Below are positions 6,665 to 13,665 of a stretch of DNA of 18,064 bases, in pieces. Each line of letters starts with the position of its first letter. Position 1 is the stretch's first letter. The notes beneath the pieces were generated by a model. The model was not told where the DNA came from and made no database searches. It saw nothing but the letters and a program-made list of their open reading frames with translations. Origin of the DNA: Ruminococcaceae bacterium UBA1405 (GTDB lineage: Bacteria > Bacillota > Clostridia > Oscillospirales > Ruminococcaceae); assembly GCA_002305685.1 (NCBI GenBank), contig DBQB01000042.1:14643-32706 (forward strand). The letters are read 5' to 3'. The translations under genes and the position numbers were made by a program.

Positions 6665-6779
6665 CTCCCCTTTCCCTGCCAGCTGAAAAAGGCGGGAAGT
6701 GATCACGGATATTGTTTCTTTGGTCTGTATTTTCTTGCAGCATACCCGTCCCTTTTTTCGCCGTCTCTCTTCCCGCTCT

Positions 6780-7140
6780 CTTTTGGTGGAAGATGCGCGG
6801 TGGAATGGTGCAAAATCTCTTTTGTCCCCGGCGGCGTTCTCCTTCTCAAACCGAATATATCCACCGCCCGATCTTTTTTCCACTCCACACATTTCACCTC
6901 TATGCGTGTGGGGATTCTCCGCCATCCCAGCTTCCCACCGACTTTTCCCCATTTCCTTCACTTTCCACATCTCCGCAGGTGGAAAGATTTTGCGGTCATA
7001 CCCACTCTCCACTTTTTCACATTTTTTCCATTTTCTTTTCAGGGGGAGCAATCGCGATTTTTCCTTTTTGCCAAGCCAAAAATCAGCCTTTCCAACAAAT
7101 CCACGCCCCCTACTACTACTACTAAATACATATCCTTTTC
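6780..7140. other. Probable oriC: DnaA-box cluster plus DnaA-trio-like unwinding element
   Basis: The 840-bp gap between dnaA and dnaN has no convincing gene. It contains ten TCCAC cores on either strand: at 6860, 6879, 6884, 6964, 7008, 7100 and 7219, and reversed at 6786, 6800 and 6979. About one would be expected by chance. Best matches to TTATCCACA (7 of 9) are 6857-6865, 6876-6884, 6943-6951, 6961-6969 and 7013-7021. At the right end, TTTCCAACA (7089-7097) and AATCCACG (7098-7105) are followed by a C tract and five CTA triplets (7110-7124), then an AT-rich stretch. This matches the box, GC tract and DnaA-trio order known from B. subtilis oriC. The top strand is strongly pyrimidine-rich. 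Confidence 0.75.
7110..7130 (+). repeat. Five CTA triplets: DnaA-trio-like repeat
   Basis: Five consecutive CTA triplets (7110-7124; 3'-GAT-5' on the other strand) run into AAATACA. They directly follow a DnaA-box-like AATCCACG and a five-C tract. DnaA-trios are the single-strand binding element of bacterial origins, and this spacing and order fit that element. Confidence 0.65.
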
Positions 7141-7227
7141 TTTCTATCTGATAAGCGCGGTGTTTCGCTGTATCCTGCGGCGGCGCTACCTGCGCCCATC
7201 CCAAACCGTTCACACACTTCCACACAC

Positions 7228-7263
7228 ATTGAGAATTGTATGGGCCAAAACGGGATTCTCAAT
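7228..7263 (+). other. Inverted repeat upstream of the orphan terminator
   Basis: ATTGAGAAT (7228-7236) pairs perfectly with ATTCTCAAT (7255-7263) across 18 nt. It ends 3 nt before the terminator hairpin at 7267, so the two would be tandem stem-loops in any plus-strand transcript. Function unknown. Confidence 0.5.
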
Positions 7264-7266
7264 TTG

Positions 7267-7295
7267 GGAAGGCTTCCGCAAAGCCTTCCTTTTTT
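7267..7295 (+). terminator. Orphan Rho-independent terminator between oriC and dnaN
   Basis: GGAAGGCTT (7267-7275) pairs perfectly with AAGCCTTCC (7281-7289) around a 5-nt loop and is followed by six T. No gene precedes it after the dnaA terminator 600 bp upstream. It may end an unannotated RNA or dnaA read-through, or shield dnaN from origin transcription. Confidence 0.8.
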
Positions 7296-7338
7296 CCTTT
7301 TCAGGTCAGAAAAGCCGTCAGAATCCGCTATATTCTTT

Positions 7339-7367
7339 TTGACGAAATCCCGAAAATGTGCTATAAT
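7339..7367 (+). promoter_or_regulatory. Strong sigma-A promoter of dnaN
   Basis: TTGACG (7339-7344) and a perfect TATAAT (7362-7367) are 17 bp apart, with an extended TG before the -10. The predicted start is near 7374. The leader contains a perfect 7-bp hairpin, GGCTGTC (7401-7407) with GACAGCC (7414-7420), and two copies of TTCACGT (7382 and 7434). Confidence 0.9.
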
Positions 7368-7460
7368 AGATGTATATGTAATTCACGTAAAACGGAAGGG
7401 GGCTGTCCCCTTTGACAGCCGCTTGAGGCTTTTCACGTTTCCATAAAGAGGTGATCGGAT

Positions 7461-8564
7461 ATGAAATTTATCTGCGCAAAAAACGATCTGGTACAGGCTG
7501 TCACCAATGTTTCCCGCGCCGTCAGCGGCAAGTCCACCATCCCAGCGCTGGAAGGAATCCTGCTGCAAACCAGAGGAGACCGTCTGTTTGTGGCAGGGTA
7601 TGACCTGAATATTGGTATCACCACCGAAATCCCCGCCAAGGTTTCCCAACAGGGCAGCGCTGTGCTGGGCGCAAAGTTTTTCTCTGATGTGGTGCGCCGG
7701 ATGTCGGGAGAGGAGATTTCGGTGCAGTGCGACGACAAGATGCTCACAGAGATTTCCAGCGGCCCTTCCCAGTTTACCATTCTGGCCATGAACGCCCAGG
7801 ACTATCCTGAAATTCCTACCGTTTCGGACCTGCAGACGCTGACGATGGATCAGCAGCTGCTCCAGAATATGATCAATCAAACGCTGTTTGCCGTGGCTGT
7901 TGGGGACGCCAAGCCGGTACATACCGGTTCGCTGTTCGACATCTCCCAAGGCAAGGTTACGCTGGTGTCGGTGGATGGATACCGCCTGGCGCTGCGCCGG
8001 GAACCCATCGAGGTGAATGAGGATTTCCGCTTCATTGTCCCCGGAAAGACGCTGGGGGAGGTGTCCCGGCTCATCGGCGGAGGCAGCGGAGAGGTAACCC
8101 TGCGCCTGGGAGAGCGGCATATCGTCTTTGAGGTGGAGGGATACAGCATCGTCTCCCGCCTGCTGGAAGGGGATTTCCTGGATTACAACGCTTCCATCCC
8201 CAAAGGACAGTCTTTGGAGGTCACCGTCGGGGTACGCCCGCTGGTGGACAGTGTGGAGAGAGCTGCGCTGCTGATCTCAGAGCGGATCAAGAGCCCTCTT
8301 CGGGTCAAGATTGCCCAGGACGTTATCTCCATCACCTGTGAAACCTCCATGGGAAAGGTGTATGATGAGGTTGCCTGTGCCACCTCCGGCAAAGAGGTGC
8401 AGATCGGTTTTAACCACAAATATCTGCTGGACGCACTGCGCAACAGCGGCTGCGATGAGGTGAAGCTTCAGCTCAACGGTCCCCTCTCCCCGGTTAAGAT
8501 CGTCCCCAAGGATTCCGAACAGTTTTTGTTCCTGGTGCTCCCGGTTCGAATTCGCAACGAATGA
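7461..8564 (+). CDS. dnaN: DNA polymerase III sliding clamp (beta subunit)
   Basis: This 367-aa protein has the full length of a bacterial beta clamp, with three similar clamp folds at about residues 1-125, 130-245 and 250-367. It starts MKFICAKNDLVQAVTNVSRAV, has the typical MNAQDYPEIP segment, and ends in LPVRIRNE, where the family has its conserved LPVR-like terminus. The homodimer ring encircles DNA and tethers polymerase and repair partners. AGAGGTGATC, a long match to the 16S 3' end, precedes the ATG, so translation should be efficient. It has its own strong promoter and is followed by a terminator, so it seems largely monocistronic although downstream genes follow on the same strand. 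Confidence 0.99.
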   Translation: MKFICAKNDLVQAVTNVSRAVSGKSTIPALEGILLQTRGDRLFVAGYDLNIGITTEIPAKVSQQGSAVLGAKFFSDVVRRMSGEEISVQCDDKMLTEISSGPSQFTILAMNAQDYPEIPTVSDLQTLTMDQQLLQNMINQTLFAVAVGDAKPVHTGSLFDISQGKVTLVSVDGYRLALRREPIEVNEDFRFIVPGKTLGEVSRLIGGGSGEVTLRLGERHIVFEVEGYSIVSRLLEGDFLDYNASIPKGQSLEVTVGVRPLVDSVERAALLISERIKSPLRVKIAQDVISITCETSMGKVYDEVACATSGKEVQIGFNHKYLLDALRNSGCDEVKLQLNGPLSPVKIVPKDSEQFLFLVLPVRIRNE

Positions 8565-8593
8565 GATTCTCCCTTCCCCCACGAAAAGATACT

Positions 8594-8637
8594 GCGGATG
8601 CTGCGATCTGAGGTTGAGAGCATCCGCTGTTCTTTTT
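8594..8637 (+). terminator. Probable terminator after dnaN
   Basis: GCGGATGCT (8594-8602) pairs perfectly with AGCATCCGC (8619-8627) across a 16-nt loop. TGTTCTTTTT follows, an interrupted T tract. It may be only partly efficient, since no clear promoter is visible before yaaA and read-through may feed the recF-gyr cluster. Confidence 0.65.
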
Positions 8638-8706
8638 CTGCTCAGGGGCAAGGGAATATGGTTAGAAGGATGTTTTGGGTTGTTACAGGGAGGCTTTGAA
8701 AAACGT

Positions 8707-8943
8707 ATGAAGGTCAGTATTCACACCGAATGGATCAAGCTGGATCAGTTTTTGAAGTTTGCCGGAGCGGTGAGCACCGGCGGAAACGCAAAGGAAGCGG
8801 TGGCCGCCGGACAGATCCGGGTCAACGGGGAGGTTTGCCTGATGCGGGGAAAAAAACTCCGCCCCGGCGATGTGGTGGAGGTGGAAGGGGAGACCGGAAA
8901 CGCGGTTTATGAGGTGACATCTGGTGAAGATCACCCGGATTGA
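8707..8943 (+). CDS. yaaA: S4-domain RNA-binding protein (YaaA/RlbA type)
   Basis: From the ATG at 8707 this is a 78-aa protein starting MKVSIHTEWIKLDQFLKFAG. An S4-type RNA-binding fold follows, with AKEAVAAGQIRVNGEV and RGKKLRPGDVVEVEG. B. subtilis has a 71-aa relative in the same place, between dnaN and recF, linked to ribosome assembly. This is not the unrelated E. coli YaaA. A GGGAGG lies 13 nt before the ATG, farther than ideal. An upstream TTG at 8680 in the same frame (LLQGGFEKRM) is possible but less like the family. The gene overlaps recF by 20 nt, so the two are likely translated in a coupled way. Confidence 0.93.
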   Translation: MKVSIHTEWIKLDQFLKFAGAVSTGGNAKEAVAAGQIRVNGEVCLMRGKKLRPGDVVEVEGETGNAVYEVTSGEDHPD

Positions 8944-10072
8944 GATAGAAAATTACCGAAATATTGAAAATATGGAATTTTCTCCCTGCGACGGGGTCAA
9001 TATTATCTATGGGGACAACGCCCAGGGAAAAACCAATCTGATGGAGGCGCTCTGGCTTTTTACCGGCGCCAAAAGCTTTCGCGGCGGCTCAGATCATGAG
9101 CTGATCCGTTTCGACGCCCCCGCCGCCCGCCTTTCGCTGCAGTTTGAAAAGGACGGAAGGGAACAGTGCGCCGGCATCTCCATCCCCCAGAAAAGCCGCA
9201 AGGAGGTACATCTCAACTTTGTGCCCCTTCCCAGCCAGAGCGCTCTGGCCGGAGAGATCTATGCGGTGGTATTCTCCCCGGTCCATCTCTCGCTGGTCAA
9301 GGATGGGCCGGAGGTGCGCCGGCGTTTTCTGGACCTGGCCATCTGTCAGCTGATGCCCCGGTATGTGGATATCCTGTCCCGGTATAACCGCATCCTGCGG
9401 CAGAGAAACGCTTTGCTCAAGGAGCTGCGGTTCGGCAATATAAGCTATGGGCCCCAGACGCTGGAGGTGTTTGACGACGCCCTATCCAAAACCGCTGTGT
9501 CGGTGATCAGAGCCAGGCAGCGGTATATCTCCCGCCTGGCACAGGCCGCCGGCGACATCTATCAGGGCATTTCCCGGGAAAACGAGACGATGACCCTGCG
9601 GTATCTCAGCGGCATCCCCCTTTTGGAGGAGCTCTCGTCCCAGCAGATCCTCTCCCATCTGCGGCAGAACCGTCAGGCCGACATTGCGGCTGCCGCCACC
9701 CTGTACGGACCCCATCGGGACGACCTGGGAATCGACATCGATCACAACGCGGCCAGAAGCTTCGGCTCCCAGGGGCAGCAGAGAAGTTGCATCTTGTCTT
9801 TAAAGCTGGCGGAGAGTATAATTATTGAAGAAACAACCGGCCAAAGTCCCATTATTTTGCTGGACGACGTGATGAGCGAACTGGACCGTTCCCGGCGGGA
9901 TTATCTGCTCAACCATCTGCAGGGAAAGCAGGTTTTTATCACCTGCTGCGAGACTGCCTACTTTCAGACGCTGGAACAGGGAAGATGCTTTCTCATCGGG
10001 GAGGGAAGCATCCGGCAAACCTTTGATCTGTGCCGTGCACAGCGGGATGAGACGCCCCAGGATTCGTTGTGA
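8924..10072 (+). CDS. recF: RecF, DNA replication and repair ATPase
   Basis: This 382-aa SMC-like ABC ATPase has Walker A GDNAQGKT (30-37), the ABC signature SQGQQRS (282-288) and Walker B IILLDDVMSELD (310-321). The N-terminus MKITRIEIENYRNIENMEF is typical. RecF acts with RecO and RecR to load RecA at single-strand gaps and stalled forks. The start is a GTG at 8924 inside the yaaA gene; GAGGTGA lies 6 nt upstream, which supports it. The stop is followed at once by the remB ribosome binding site. Conserved order yaaA-recF-remB-gyrB places it in one operon. Confidence 0.98.
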   Translation: MKITRIEIENYRNIENMEFSPCDGVNIIYGDNAQGKTNLMEALWLFTGAKSFRGGSDHELIRFDAPAARLSLQFEKDGREQCAGISIPQKSRKEVHLNFVPLPSQSALAGEIYAVVFSPVHLSLVKDGPEVRRRFLDLAICQLMPRYVDILSRYNRILRQRNALLKELRFGNISYGPQTLEVFDDALSKTAVSVIRARQRYISRLAQAAGDIYQGISRENETMTLRYLSGIPLLEELSSQQILSHLRQNRQADIAAAATLYGPHRDDLGIDIDHNAARSFGSQGQQRSCILSLKLAESIIIEETTGQSPIILLDDVMSELDRSRRDYLLNHLQGKQVFITCCETAYFQTLEQGRCFLIGEGSIRQTFDLCRAQRDETPQDSL

Positions 10073-10083
10073 GGAGGAGAGAG

Positions 10084-10374
10084 ATGTATCTGCATTTGGG
10101 ACAGTATACGGTGGTGCGAACCAAGGATATCGTTGGAATCTTTGACATTGAAAACTCCTCTGTCTCCCGCCACACCAGAAATTACCTTTCACAGGCGCAG
10201 AAAAACGGGTGGGTGATTAACGTCTCCGAGGAGATTCCCAAATCCTTTGTGGTATGCCTGGACCCGTCAACGGGAAATCCCCAGGTATATATTTCACAGA
10301 TTTCCTCCGTGACCCTGCGCAAACGTACCGGGTTTGTGGATGGGCTTTCCAATATCCCCCCGGCAAAACGGTGA
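10084..10374 (+). CDS. remB: RemB-like extracellular matrix regulator (DUF370)
   Basis: This 96-aa protein starts MYLHLGQYTVVRTKDIVGIFDIENSS and contains KSFVVC and the SSVTLRKRTGF segment, closely like B. subtilis RemB (YaaB). Relatives RemA and RemB regulate biofilm-matrix genes in Bacillus; RemA is a DNA-binding protein, while RemB's own action is less clear. In a gut-type clostridium the target is unknown. The ATG at 10084 follows GAGGAGGAGAGAG, an excellent ribosome binding site. The GTG at 10069 in the same frame overlaps the recF stop and encodes only the Shine-Dalgarno sequence. It is about 15 residues longer at the C-terminus than the Bacillus protein. Confidence 0.9.
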   Translation: MYLHLGQYTVVRTKDIVGIFDIENSSVSRHTRNYLSQAQKNGWVINVSEEIPKSFVVCLDPSTGNPQVYISQISSVTLRKRTGFVDGLSNIPPAKR

Positions 10375-10455
10375 TCGCATGGCGGCGGCTGTGTGCAGAC
10401 GGATTTGAATCATATAGAGAATAAGAACTGGCAATAAAGTTGGAGGTATTACACA

Positions 10456-12387
10456 GTGGAAAACACACCTTCTGTTAAGGAATATGGCGGGGATCAGATA
10501 CAGGTCCTGGAAGACTTGGAGGCGGTGCGCAAACGCCCCGGTATGTATATCGGTTCCACCGGGTTGAGCGGGCTGCATCATCTGGTATATGAGATTGTGG
10601 ACAACGCCATCGATGAGGCACTGGCAGGGTTTTGTACCCATATTGAGGTGGAGATCCTGCCCGGAAATGTCATCCGGGTCACCGACAACGGGCGCGGCAT
10701 CCCGGTGGGAATCCAGCATAAGATGGGGATCCCGGCGGTGACGGTGGTCTTTACGGTGCTGCACGCCGGGGGAAAATTCGGCGGCGGCGGATATAAAGTG
10801 TCCGGCGGCCTTCACGGCGTCGGCGCTTCTGTTGTAAACGCCCTTTCCCAGTGGCTGGAAGTGGAGGTGCGGGACGGGAAAAACCGGTATTTCCAGCGCT
10901 TTGAGCGGGGCGTGCCAACTGAGGATCTGAAGATGATTGGGCAAACCGATCTGACCGGCAGCGTCATTACCTTTAAGGCCGATGAGACGATGTTTGAGAG
11001 CATCGAGTACGATTATGATATCCTGCTGACCCGTATGCGGGAGCAGGCGTTTCTCAACGCCGGGGTGCGCATCACCTTCAGCGACTTTAGACAGCAGCAG
11101 CCGGTGGTAAACTCCTTCTGCTATGAGGGCGGCGTGCGCAGCTTTGTGGAGTATCTCCATGAAGTCAAGGATCTGGTCCATGAGGATGTGATCTGTATGT
11201 CCTGCACCGACGCAAGCCAGAATTGCAGCGTTGAGATCGCCATGCAGTATAACACCGGGTACAACGAGGTTATCTACTCCTTTGCCAACAATATCAAAAC
11301 CCCCGAAGGCGGTACCCATGAGGAGGGCTTTAAATCTGCCCTCACCCGGGTGTTCAACGATTACTGCCGCAAAAACGGAATCCTCAAGGATTCCGACAAA
11401 AATCTCACCGGAGATGATGTGCGGGAAGGACTCACCGTCATCATCTCGGTGAAATTGACCGAAGCCCAGTTTGAAGGACAGACCAAGGCCAAGCTGGGAA
11501 ATTCTGAGGTACGCGCCGTGGTGGCCAACCTCGTCTATGATAAGCTGACCACCTACTTTGAGGAGAACCCCTCCACCGCAAGGGCCATCATGGAAAAATC
11601 CATGGGTGCTGCCCGCGCCCGGGAGGCGGCGCGCCGTGCCCGGGAGCTGACCCGGCGCAAATCCGCCCTGGAGACCGCTTCCCTTCCCGGAAAGCTGGCG
11701 GACTGCACCGAGCGGGACGCCTCCCTCACCGAGATCTATATCGTCGAGGGTGATTCCGCAGGCGGCAGCGCCAAAAACGGCCGCGACCGCCGGTTCCAGG
11801 CAATTTTGCCATTGTGGGGCAAAATGCTCAACGTGGAGAAGGCGCGGCTGGATAAAGTTTATGGCAACGATAAGCTGATGCCGGTGATCACTGCACTGGG
11901 CTGCGGCATCGGGGACGACATCGATCTGAGCAAACTGCGGTACGGCAAGGTTGTCATCATGGCGGATGCCGATGTGGACGGCTCCCATATCCGCACGCTG
12001 CTGCTGACCTTCTTCTTCCGCTTTATGCGTCCGCTGGTGGAGCAGGGACACGTCTATATCGCCCAGCCGCCGCTGTTTAAGATCAGCCGGGGCAAGAAGG
12101 TGCGGTATGCCTACTCCGAGCCGGAGCGGGACCAATATATCAAGGAACTGTATCCCGAAGGAAACGTCAAGACCGATGTGCAGCGCTATAAAGGTCTGGG
12201 CGAGATGGACCCGGAACAGCTTTGGGAAACCACCATGGATCCGGAGCGCCGGATCTTCCTGAAGGTGGAGATGGAGGACGCTGCCCGCGCCGATCAGATC
12301 TTTACCATCCTGATGGGCGATAAGGTGCAGCCCCGCCGGGAGTTTATCGAACAGAACGCCCGGTATGTACAAAACCTGGATATCTGA
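10456..12387 (+). CDS. gyrB: DNA gyrase subunit B
   Basis: This 643-aa protein has the full GyrB layout without the extra insert of E. coli-type subunits. ATP-binding (GHKL) motifs are EIVDNAIDEALAG (46-58), DNGRGIP (77-83) and GGLHGVGASVVNALS (117-131). TOPRIM motifs are EGDSAGG (431-437; catalytic Glu431) and DADVDGSH (504-511; metal-binding Asp residues). QRYKGLGEM (576-584) is in the C-terminal part. With GyrA it forms the A2B2 enzyme that introduces negative supercoils using ATP. The start is GTG, with GGAGGT 8 nt upstream. The gap to remB (81 nt) shows no clear promoter, so transcription probably continues from recF. A Trp stands where Bacillus has Arg in LPLRGKILNVEKAR; I believe this occurs in related clostridia. 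Confidence 0.99.
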   Translation: MENTPSVKEYGGDQIQVLEDLEAVRKRPGMYIGSTGLSGLHHLVYEIVDNAIDEALAGFCTHIEVEILPGNVIRVTDNGRGIPVGIQHKMGIPAVTVVFTVLHAGGKFGGGGYKVSGGLHGVGASVVNALSQWLEVEVRDGKNRYFQRFERGVPTEDLKMIGQTDLTGSVITFKADETMFESIEYDYDILLTRMREQAFLNAGVRITFSDFRQQQPVVNSFCYEGGVRSFVEYLHEVKDLVHEDVICMSCTDASQNCSVEIAMQYNTGYNEVIYSFANNIKTPEGGTHEEGFKSALTRVFNDYCRKNGILKDSDKNLTGDDVREGLTVIISVKLTEAQFEGQTKAKLGNSEVRAVVANLVYDKLTTYFEENPSTARAIMEKSMGAARAREAARRARELTRRKSALETASLPGKLADCTERDASLTEIYIVEGDSAGGSAKNGRDRRFQAILPLWGKMLNVEKARLDKVYGNDKLMPVITALGCGIGDDIDLSKLRYGKVVIMADADVDGSHIRTLLLTFFFRFMRPLVEQGHVYIAQPPLFKISRGKKVRYAYSEPERDQYIKELYPEGNVKTDVQRYKGLGEMDPEQLWETTMDPERRIFLKVEMEDAARADQIFTILMGDKVQPRREFIEQNARYVQNLDI

Positions 12388-12403
12388 CGGAAGGCGGTGC
12401 ACC

Positions 12404-12997
12404 ATGGAACAAGAAATGTCGCCCTTGGCGCAGATCCGTTACCGGATCACATTGGAGCAGTATCTGGATTTCAATCGTTCCATCGCGGAACAGAACTTCA
12501 AAAAACAGCGCCGCAAGAGTGTATTGATGGGCGGGGTGGAGATGGTGGTCGGCGCACTGTTCCTCGTCTCCCTGCTCGCGCTGGAACCCCAGAAACAGCA
12601 GCAGATGCCGTATTTCAGCTTATACTTAGTGTTGGGTTTTATACTGATTTTACTGGGAGTATATTCTGTGGCGTTTTATAAGGTGATTTTTCCCCGTCAG
12701 CTGGTGAAATCCGCCACCAAACAGTACCAGAAGAGCGAGTATCTTCGGGGAGAAATTTTTGTGGCGTTCTATGAGGATCATCTTTTTGAGGAGTCGGGTA
12801 CCTATTCCGATTCGGTGAACTGGGACAAAACCGAGGGGTTCCGAGAAACCCCCACCATGCTTCAGGTGATGCTCAGCGGTACCAGATGCATCCTCATCCC
12901 CAAAAAACAGATTGCCGGGCAGGTCAACGATCTGCGAGAGCTGTTTTTGTCGGTTGCGCAGAAGTACGATCTGAACTATCAGAAGGCATCGGTATAA
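12404..12997 (+). CDS. YcxB-like membrane protein 1 (between gyrB and gyrA)
   Basis: This 197-aa protein has two hydrophobic segments (about residues 40-60 and 70-96) near its N-terminus. A soluble C-terminal domain follows (about 117-170): GEIFVAFYEDHLFEESG, an internal NWDKTEGF, then GTRCILIPKKQI. This is the shape of the YcxB-like family: an N-terminal membrane anchor, then a beta-rich domain with a Trp and a C-terminal IPK motif. Biochemical function is not known. The ATG at 12404 follows AAGGCGGTG and begins 16 nt after the gyrB stop, so it belongs to the gyrase operon. Starts farther upstream would lie within gyrB. It has a divergent paralogue immediately downstream. Confidence 0.8.
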   Translation: MEQEMSPLAQIRYRITLEQYLDFNRSIAEQNFKKQRRKSVLMGGVEMVVGALFLVSLLALEPQKQQQMPYFSLYLVLGFILILLGVYSVAFYKVIFPRQLVKSATKQYQKSEYLRGEIFVAFYEDHLFEESGTYSDSVNWDKTEGFRETPTMLQVMLSGTRCILIPKKQIAGQVNDLRELFLSVAQKYDLNYQKASV

Positions 12998-13018
12998 ATC
13001 CCGGAAGGAGGGATCGGG

Positions 13019-13579
13019 ATGGAGCATCCCCAAACGTTTGAACCCCAAGGCAGGCCCTTGGAGCTTTCCTGTTCGGTTGAGAAAGAGGATCTGTTCGACG
13101 CGCTGGTTTTGCAGCAGCGGGGCCATGGCAGCTCAAAGCGGTATTTCCAGATGGCGCTGGCGCTGGTGCTGGCGGTGGGTATGTTCTATTCCTGGCTCAG
13201 AGATCGCGGCTATACCATGGGGCTGGTGCTGGCGGTGGTCTGCGTTTTGCTGTTCTTCGCCCTGTTTCTGGCCCCCGGCTTTATTATGCGCCATACCGCG
13301 CAGATGCTCTCGGAACAGGTGCGCAAGTTACATTTCCGGGTCTATGAAAACGGAGTCTGGATCCATGACGGTATGGTTGCTGTGACGCTGCCCCAGCAGC
13401 AGCTGGCGGTCTACGAAAATACCAAAATGTATCTGTTCGAGACCAGAACCCAAAGGCTTTATCCCCTCCCCAAAAGGGCGGTGGATCCTTTGCAGCGCAA
13501 GATGCTCACCCAGCTGCTGAAAGGATACCCCGTTTACTATGTCTTTTCTGAGGCGGGCGGCCCGCAAAAAAACGTATAA
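13019..13579 (+). CDS. YcxB-like membrane protein 2 (paralogue, before gyrA)
   Basis: This 186-aa protein has the same layout as its upstream neighbour. It has two hydrophobic segments (about residues 43-60 and 66-88), then a soluble domain (about 102-155) containing LHFRVYENGVWIHDG and a C-terminal YPLPKRAVD that corresponds to the IPK motif. Sequence identity to the first copy is low by eye, so any duplication is old. The ATG lies after a strong GGAAGGAGGG and 21 nt after the previous stop, so it is co-transcribed. No function is known; its soluble domain should face the cytoplasm if both segments span the membrane. The 86-nt gap to gyrA contains a hairpin and no evident promoter. Confidence 0.75.
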   Translation: MEHPQTFEPQGRPLELSCSVEKEDLFDALVLQQRGHGSSKRYFQMALALVLAVGMFYSWLRDRGYTMGLVLAVVCVLLFFALFLAPGFIMRHTAQMLSEQVRKLHFRVYENGVWIHDGMVAVTLPQQQLAVYENTKMYLFETRTQRLYPLPKRAVDPLQRKMLTQLLKGYPVYYVFSEAGGPQKNV

Positions 13580-13586
13580 TCATCCC

Positions 13587-13618
13587 TTTTCGGTGTTTCC
13601 CGCTGGCGAAACCGAAAA
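13587..13618 (+). other. Hairpin in the gap before gyrA
   Basis: TTTTCGGTGTTTC (13587-13599) pairs with GAAACCGAAAA (13608-13618), an 11-bp stem with a 2-nt bulge and an 8-nt loop. A residues, not T, follow on the plus strand, so it is not a plus-strand terminator. It could mark an RNA processing point between the YcxB-like genes and gyrA. Confidence 0.45.
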
Positions 13619-13665
13619 AATGCTTTCCCATAGAGCTGCAACAAAACAAGTGATGGAGGCGCAGT

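Noticed and set aside
7110..7124. CTA repeat as a CRISPR or coding microsatellite
   Set aside because: Triplets without spacers cannot be CRISPR, and no gene spans them; the DnaA-trio reading explains position and order better.
6629..7225. 198-codon minus-strand ORF in the dnaA-dnaN gap, rich in Lys, Arg and Glu
   Set aside because: The composition follows directly from the purine-rich bottom strand of the origin; there is no domain and no ribosome binding site, and it would run through the DnaA-box cluster and the dnaA terminator.
6699..7342. Overlapping plus-strand ORFs of 137-180 codons in the same gap, rich in Phe, Ser and Pro
   Set aside because: Pyrimidine-rich top strand gives long open frames by composition; all three frames are open in parts and none resembles a protein family.
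10069..10083. GTG at 10069 as start of remB
   Set aside because: It overlaps the recF stop and would translate the ribosome binding site of the ATG at 10084, which matches the family start.
10294..12405. 703-codon ORF antisense to gyrB
   Set aside because: Mirror frame of a GC-rich coding sequence; gyrB on the plus strand is unambiguous.
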